DNA from: Caryophanales bacterium
Lineage (GTDB): Bacteria; Bacillota_I; Bacilli_A; RFN20; JAISJY01
Reading direction: 5' to 3'
Assembly (NCBI GenBank): GCA_031261365.1
Contig: JAISJY010000011.1
Span: forward strand, 1 to 8,885
Length of the DNA: 8,885 nucleotides
Part shown: piece after piece, positions 5,252 to 8,885 of the stretch
How positions within the stretch are numbered: the first letter of the stretch is position 1
Layout of the letters: each line of letters begins with the position of its first letter
The notes under the pieces: model-generated
What the model saw: the letters and a program-made list of their open reading frames with translations, nothing else
What the model was told of the DNA's origin: nothing
Databases searched by the model: none
Program-made: the position numbers and the translations under genes

Positions 5252-7322
5252 ATTCACTTGGTCCACTTGGATAATAAGCACTTGGTGAACCTGAACCATT
5301 AGGCGTAGAAATATAATCATTATCTAAAAAACTAGTATGTTTAATATAATCAACTATCATATAATCATAAGTAAAATTAGCTTCCCCAGCCCAACCATTT
5401 GGAAACCAAGTACCTACCCAAAAACGAGCTGCATAATTCGGAACTTTGTTATATTCCGTATAATAAAGAACATCATCAATATAATACTCTATTTTAGGGG
5501 TTGGAGCCGTATACCAATCAAATCTATAAAAATGAAAATTACCATCATTATGAGCAATATCAACGGTCATTTTCTCACTATGATAATTCTCTTCTGTTAA
5601 CCAAGAAGTAAACCAGGCTCTATTCCAATTATTATTAACATTTAATTCAATATCAATTTCAGCATTAATAGAACCATTATGATAATAAGTCCAAATAGTA
5701 CTAGTTGCCCCAAAAACAGGTAAAGCTTTCATTTTCACTTCAAAACTTCCAGGTCCAAAAGCCTTATTTGTAATCAAAACTGCTCCACTTCTCCGATATT
5801 CTGTAATAGCATATTCATTACCACAAGCCTTTAAATAAACTAAACCATCACTGGTATAACCAACATTTTGATATTTAACCCCATTATTATTTTCACCCCA
5901 AACTTGATTTGCTATTTCAAAATCATTAACTGAAATACCATTATTAAAATCTGCAAAAAAGACTTCCCCTTTGGGAATCTCTTCTTCAGGTATTTTACTA
6001 ACTAAGTTTAAAAATAACTCATCAAAATAAACTTCACTTCCTTCTAAACACATTAAACTCAAATCAATTCTTTTAGTTCCTGTTGGTAAGCCAAAAGAGT
6101 ATTCTTTTTGATAATACTGCCCTGCTTCATAATTAGCATCACTACTTTGAAAATCTAAAGTATAAGAATCAAGTAAAGATGTTTGGTCTGGGTAACATTC
6201 AATTAATATCTCTGCTTTAGCATTATTTAACTTAGCTTTCCCTTTTAAAGTTAATTCAAAACTATCATCTAAACCTGTTATTATTTGATTAGCAATATCA
6301 TTAAACGGTATCTTAATGCCTTTACTCCCTTTGTTACCTTGATTATTTTCAATACTAACATTAGATACTAAAGGTTTCTTCCAAGCATTTTCATCACCTT
6401 CAAAACCACCATTAGAAATAAGATTAGCATGAGGCATTTCAATACTCTCTTTCGGATAATATTGACTAGGTGAAGCAAAACCATCAGGAGTTGCTATATA
6501 ATCATTATTAAGATAAGGTGTATATCTAAAATAATCTACAAAAGCATAATCAGTTTCAAAATCTGGAGTTCCTGCCCAAGCATCTGGGAACCAATGACCA
6601 ATCCAAAATTGAGCTGCATTTTGAGGAATATAAGCTGTGGAAGTAAATAATAAAATATCATCAACATAATAATCAATTCTTTGAGGATTAGTATGCCAAT
6701 CAAAACGGTAAAGATGATATTCATTATCATTTTGCACAAAAGGTGTATCGGTTGATTTACTAATTTTATCTTGCTCCGTTACCCAATTTGTTGTCATAAC
6801 AGAATGAAAATCATTATTAACATTAAGCTCAATATCTATCTCATCATTAATAGTCCCATCATTATAAAAAGTCCAAATAGCTGTTGTAGCTCCAAATCTT
6901 GGCATAGCCTTCATCATAACTTCAAAACGACCAGGACCATAAGCTTTTCTACTTATTAAAACTGCTCCTGTTCGCTTCCCATTATTGTTACCAATACCTT
7001 TAATTGGACCATTATAATAATCACCATTTGCTTGTAACACGACTGTTCCATCATCTGTATAATTAACATTTTGATAAACTACTCCTCCATTTCCAATACC
7101 CCATTTTTGATTACCAATACTCCACAAAGAAGACTGAATACCATTATCAAAGTCATCAAAAACAGCATGAGCAGTATCTAAATTTTCATTAGGATCAAAC
7201 TCAACAAAAGAACTTATAGAACTCTCACTTGAACTATTACTTGAACTATCACTACTTGAAATATTAAGATTACAAGAAACAAGTATAAATAGAAAAGGTA
7301 AGAAGTAGTTTATCTTTTTCAT
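5244..7322 (-). CDS. Surface lipoprotein with two GH16 glycoside hydrolase modules and a central carbohydrate-binding-like domain
   Basis: This 692-residue protein is an extracellular, lipid-anchored polysaccharide hydrolase. Residues 1-17 are a lipoprotein signal peptide with lipobox LVSC (C17), followed by a Ser-rich spacer (21-38). GH16 module 1 covers about 54-270 and has the catalytic motif EIDIE (nucleophile E161, D163, acid/base E165). Residues about 299-442 begin NLISNGGFEG and end VYFDELFL, the usual edges of a CBM4/9-like beta-sandwich. GH16 module 2 covers about 454-665, with EIDIE at E555, D557 and E559. Both modules share GPGxFEVxMKA, FGAT and IWTxY, and both end in a similar NDYI-TP-SPS-YYP tail. 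The ExDxE form without a bulge is the lichenase/XTH-like variant of GH16, but substrate (beta-glucan, galactan or other) cannot be assigned. Shine-Dalgarno AGAAGG lies six bases before ATG; only one base separates it from the upstream stop, implying coupling. Confidence 0.93.
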   Translation of the reverse strand: MKKINYFLPFLFILVSCNLNISSSDSSSNSSSESSISSFVEFDPNENLDTAHAVFDDFDNGIQSSLWSIGNQKWGIGNGGVVYQNVNYTDDGTVVLQANGDYYNGPIKGIGNNNGKRTGAVLISRKAYGPGRFEVMMKAMPRFGATTAIWTFYNDGTINDEIDIELNVNNDFHSVMTTNWVTEQDKISKSTDTPFVQNDNEYHLYRFDWHTNPQRIDYYVDDILLFTSTAYIPQNAAQFWIGHWFPDAWAGTPDFETDYAFVDYFRYTPYLNNDYIATPDGFASPSQYYPKESIEMPHANLISNGGFEGDENAWKKPLVSNVSIENNQGNKGSKGIKIPFNDIANQIITGLDDSFELTLKGKAKLNNAKAEILIECYPDQTSLLDSYTLDFQSSDANYEAGQYYQKEYSFGLPTGTKRIDLSLMCLEGSEVYFDELFLNLVSKIPEEEIPKGEVFFADFNNGISVNDFEIANQVWGENNNGVKYQNVGYTSDGLVYLKACGNEYAITEYRRSGAVLITNKAFGPGSFEVKMKALPVFGATSTIWTYYHNGSINAEIDIELNVNNNWNRAWFTSWLTEENYHSEKMTVDIAHNDGNFHFYRFDWYTAPTPKIEYYIDDVLYYTEYNKVPNYAARFWVGTWFPNGWAGEANFTYDYMIVDYIKHTSFLDNDYISTPNGSGSPSAYYPSGPSEYD
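5268..5963 (-). repeat. GH16 module 2 with tail (diverged internal duplication, copy 2)
   Basis: Residues about 454-685 of the GH16 lipoprotein, the partner of copy 1. The catalytic EIDIE codons lie at 5646-5660, and the tail reads LDNDYISTPNG and SPSAYYP. Both catalytic glutamates and the aspartate between them are kept, so neither copy looks dead on motif grounds. Confidence 0.85.
6453..7163 (-). repeat. GH16 module 1 with tail (diverged internal duplication, copy 1)
   Basis: Residues about 54-290 of the GH16 lipoprotein. It matches copy 2 along its whole length, including the 20-residue tail after the fold (LNNDYIATPDG and SPSQYYP), so the duplicated unit was catalytic domain plus tail. 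The catalytic codons for EIDIE lie at 6828-6842. The DNA has diverged by many synonymous and non-synonymous changes, so the duplication is not recent. Confidence 0.85.
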
Positions 7323-7323
7323 C

Positions 7324-8040
7324 TTAAACCTTCTTTAAAGTTGGGTAACTTCCATCAACTATTGTCCAAATTGAACTGTCCCAACCCGTATATGTTGTAG
7401 CAGTTTTAAGTTCTGTATCTGTTTTTAATAAAACATCTAAAGCACTTGCCCCACCATATAAAGCTGTAGCTCCTGTGGCTGTTAAAGCATAAGTATCACT
7501 AATTGGTCCCTCACTATCAAGAGCAATTATTTGTTTTTGAGTTCCTTCAGCCACTAAACAAGTAACTAATAATAAACAGTTTCTAATAATTCCGGTATTA
7601 TGTTGTACTAAACCTGCTCCCCAATTAGTCGCGGTAATTATCTTACCAACAATTCTAACATTTTCAATTAACCCTTTATTATGATTAGCAAATATTGCTC
7701 CACTTAAAAGATATAAACCCCAAGTAGAATGAGTTTCTAAAGATAAGTTTCTAACCTCTGCTCCTACTCCTATTTCTCCAAAGAAAGACTGATCATGGGC
7801 TGGACTATCTCCATTAAAATAAAAATTAGAAATTGTATGTCCTTGACCATCAAAAGTACCTGTAAAAGGAATTGCAGTTGGTCCTTCTTCCGCTGTTGGT
7901 ATCCCAATTCTTTGCCAAAAGTCACTTAAAACTATATCATCATCCAAAACATAATTCTTGGCTAATTCAATAGGATTAGTTTGCCCAGCTAAAGCTGTTC
8001 TTAATTCAGCTTCATTACTTATATGAACACTTTCATCAAC
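7324..8040 (-). repeat. 732-bp-period in-frame repeat, unit B (C-terminal unit, ends at the stop)
   Basis: This unit encodes VDESVHISNEAEL to the C terminus, about 60% identical to unit A at protein level by eye. It keeps the same register to the last residues (GSYPTLKKV). The 44-base block 7823-7866 is identical to 8555-8598, and a second well-matched block (7379-7445 with 8111-8177) has only a few mismatches. Confidence 0.88.
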
Positions 8041-8885
8041 AACAGGAGGTTCAAAGTTTTCATTCTTTAAAACAGGATAACTACCATTTACAATATACCA
8101 AATATCACTATCCCAACCCGTATATGTTGTAGCTGTTTTAAGTTCTAGTTCTGTTTTTAATAAAACATCTAAAGCACTAGCACCACCTTTAAGAGCAGTT
8201 GCTCCAGCATGAGTTAAAGCAAAAGTTTTATCAAAAGTACCAGCATTAGTGGCAGATAATATTTGAGCATATTCTCCTTCACTTGTAATAACTTCAGCAA
8301 TTAATAAACTATTTCTAACTATACCATAGTTATGTAAAGTTAAACCGCCACCCCAAACTGAAATAATAACAATCTTGCCACTAACTTTAACATTTTCAAT
8401 TAAACCATTATTAGTATGTGCCAATAAAGCACCACCTCTAATATATAAACCCCATGTTGTATTAGCCACTAATTCTAGATTTTTAATCACACCTGTTGTT
8501 CCAATATTAGCAAAGAAAGCTTGGTCCCAAGCTGGATTATCTCCATCAAAATAGAAATTAGAAATTGTATGTCCTTGACCATCAAAAGTACCTGTAAATG
8601 CTACAGGAGCAGGACCTTCATCTGTTGGTGGTACTCCTATCATTGCCCAAATAGAAGTTAATTCAATATCAGCATCTAAAACATAATCTAAAGCTAAATA
8701 AGTTGGATTTGTTTGACCAGCTAAATTATATCTTAATTCAGCTTCATTAGTAATATGAACAGTTGTATCTACAGGAGCAGGTTGATAATGAAAACTAAAC
8801 TCTTTACTAGAAGTAACTTCACTTCCCACAATACTCACCACTACTGTTACAGTAAAATTAATAGCCACAGTTTCTCTATCAAAAG
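7324..8885 (-). CDS. Beta-helix surface protein with two GLUG-like repeat units, C-terminal part (5' end outside window)
   Basis: The visible 519 residues are the C-terminal part of a larger secreted-type protein. The frame stays open to the window edge, and the GTG at 8868 reads as an ordinary Val in VAINFTV, so it is not the start. The first 40 or so residues look like the last strands of an immunoglobulin-like beta-sandwich (INFTVTVVVSIVG). Two units of about 240 residues follow. Each begins VD--VHI-NEAELR-LAGQTNP, contains FTGTFDGQGHTISNFYF, several I-NLxL/GLIENV-like rungs and GGASALDVLLKT, and ends TYTGWDS-IW-IV-GSYP-LK. This is the pattern of GLUG-type right-handed beta-helix proteins, often adhesive or carbohydrate-contacting. 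The C terminus (PTLKKV) has no LPXTG motif or membrane helix, so any anchor must be N-terminal. Only one base separates its stop from the GH16 ATG, which supports a shared role on the same polymer or surface. No catalytic residues can be assigned. Confidence 0.82.
   Translation of the reverse strand, partial: FDRETVAINFTVTVVVSIVGSEVTSSKEFSFHYQPAPVDTTVHITNEAELRYNLAGQTNPTYLALDYVLDADIELTSIWAMIGVPPTDEGPAPVAFTGTFDGQGHTISNFYFDGDNPAWDQAFFANIGTTGVIKNLELVANTTWGLYIRGGALLAHTNNGLIENVKVSGKIVIISVWGGGLTLHNYGIVRNSLLIAEVITSEGEYAQILSATNAGTFDKTFALTHAGATALKGGASALDVLLKTELELKTATTYTGWDSDIWYIVNGSYPVLKNENFEPPVVDESVHISNEAELRTALAGQTNPIELAKNYVLDDDIVLSDFWQRIGIPTAEEGPTAIPFTGTFDGQGHTISNFYFNGDSPAHDQSFFGEIGVGAEVRNLSLETHSTWGLYLLSGAIFANHNKGLIENVRIVGKIITATNWGAGLVQHNTGIIRNCLLLVTCLVAEGTQKQIIALDSEGPISDTYALTATGATALYGGASALDVLLKTDTELKTATTYTGWDSSIWTIVDGSYPTLKKV
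7329..7334 (-). promoter_or_regulatory. Shine-Dalgarno of the GH16 lipoprotein gene, inside the preceding gene's last codons
   Basis: The minus strand reads AGAAGG, six bases before the ATG at 7322. It is formed by the last Lys-Lys-Val codons of the beta-helix gene, whose TAA falls between it and the ATG. This fixes the GH16 start and suggests translational coupling. Confidence 0.8.
8041..8772 (-). repeat. 732-bp in-frame repeat, unit A (N-terminal unit of the beta-helix part)
   Basis: This unit encodes 244 residues, from VDTTVHITNEAEL to the EPP linker before the next unit. It aligns with unit B at a constant offset of exactly 732 bp at three widely spaced anchors: 8705 with 7973, 8555 with 7823, and 8111 with 7379. 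A 44-base block (8555-8598) is identical in unit B. Confidence 0.88.

Noticed and set aside
5252..5320. N-terminal extension of the LacI-type repressor by up to 23 residues
   Set aside because: The extension is the GH16 tail read in another frame; the helix-turn-helix needs only the ATG at 5251.
5337..5600. Plus-strand open frame of 87 codons opposite the GH16 gene
   Set aside because: It lies antisense to GH16 module 2, has a composition of simple Ile/Asn/Lys runs, and has no family signature.
6536..6739. Minus-strand open frame of 67 codons in another frame of the GH16 gene
   Set aside because: It overlaps conserved residues of GH16 module 1 and shows no features of its own.
7324..8772. 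The long direct repeats as a mobile element or CRISPR array
   Set aside because: They are in-frame protein repeats of one gene; no transposase, terminal inverted repeats or short regular spacers are present.
8866..8868. GTG as start of the beta-helix gene
   Set aside because: The frame continues open to the window edge, the codon sits inside a beta-strand-like stretch, and no signal peptide or ribosome-binding site would accompany it.

Overview
The window is AT-rich DNA (housekeeping stretches look about 25% GC by eye) carrying eight protein genes on a nearly gap-free chromosome segment. Conserved tryptophans are written TGG, the eight visible stop codons are TAA (seven) and TAG (one), and no gene needs UGA read as Trp, so the standard bacterial code fits. 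Low GC, the topA-trmFO-xerC order known from Bacillota, a lipoprotein with a serine-rich linker and no sign of Gram-negative genes suggest a low-GC Bacillota or a Mollicutes-related lineage that keeps the standard code. The exact taxon cannot be fixed from this sequence.

Left part (1-2971, + strand): the 3' end of topA with three C4 zinc fingers, a 121-residue gene I do not recognise starting at GTG, trmFO (folate/FAD-dependent tRNA U54 methylation), and a XerC/XerD-type tyrosine recombinase with all catalytic residues. The last three are linked by a 1-base and a 16-base overlap and are probably co-transcribed behind topA.

Right part (2968-8885, - strand, read from right to left): the C-terminal part of a secreted-type beta-helix protein made of two 244-residue repeats, then a lipoprotein with two GH16 glycoside hydrolase modules flanking a carbohydrate-binding-like domain, then a LacI-family repressor whose start lies inside the GH16 gene, then an M29 metallo-aminopeptidase. 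Spacings are 1 bp, an 8-bp overlap and 40 bp, so the first three at least look like one operon. The simplest reading is a small polysaccharide-utilisation locus: a surface beta-helix protein and a surface endo-glucanase/galactanase-type lipoprotein, controlled by a sugar-responsive repressor. The substrate cannot be told from the sequence.

The two blocks converge and overlap by four bases (TTAA at 2968-2971), with no room for a terminator. There is no intergenic stretch longer than about 40 bases. I saw no tRNA, rRNA, CRISPR array, insertion sequence or riboswitch. The most unusual items are the GH16-CBM-GH16 lipoprotein, the long in-phase repeats of the beta-helix gene, the repressor gene nested in the 3' end of its probable target, and the unidentified gene between topA and trmFO.
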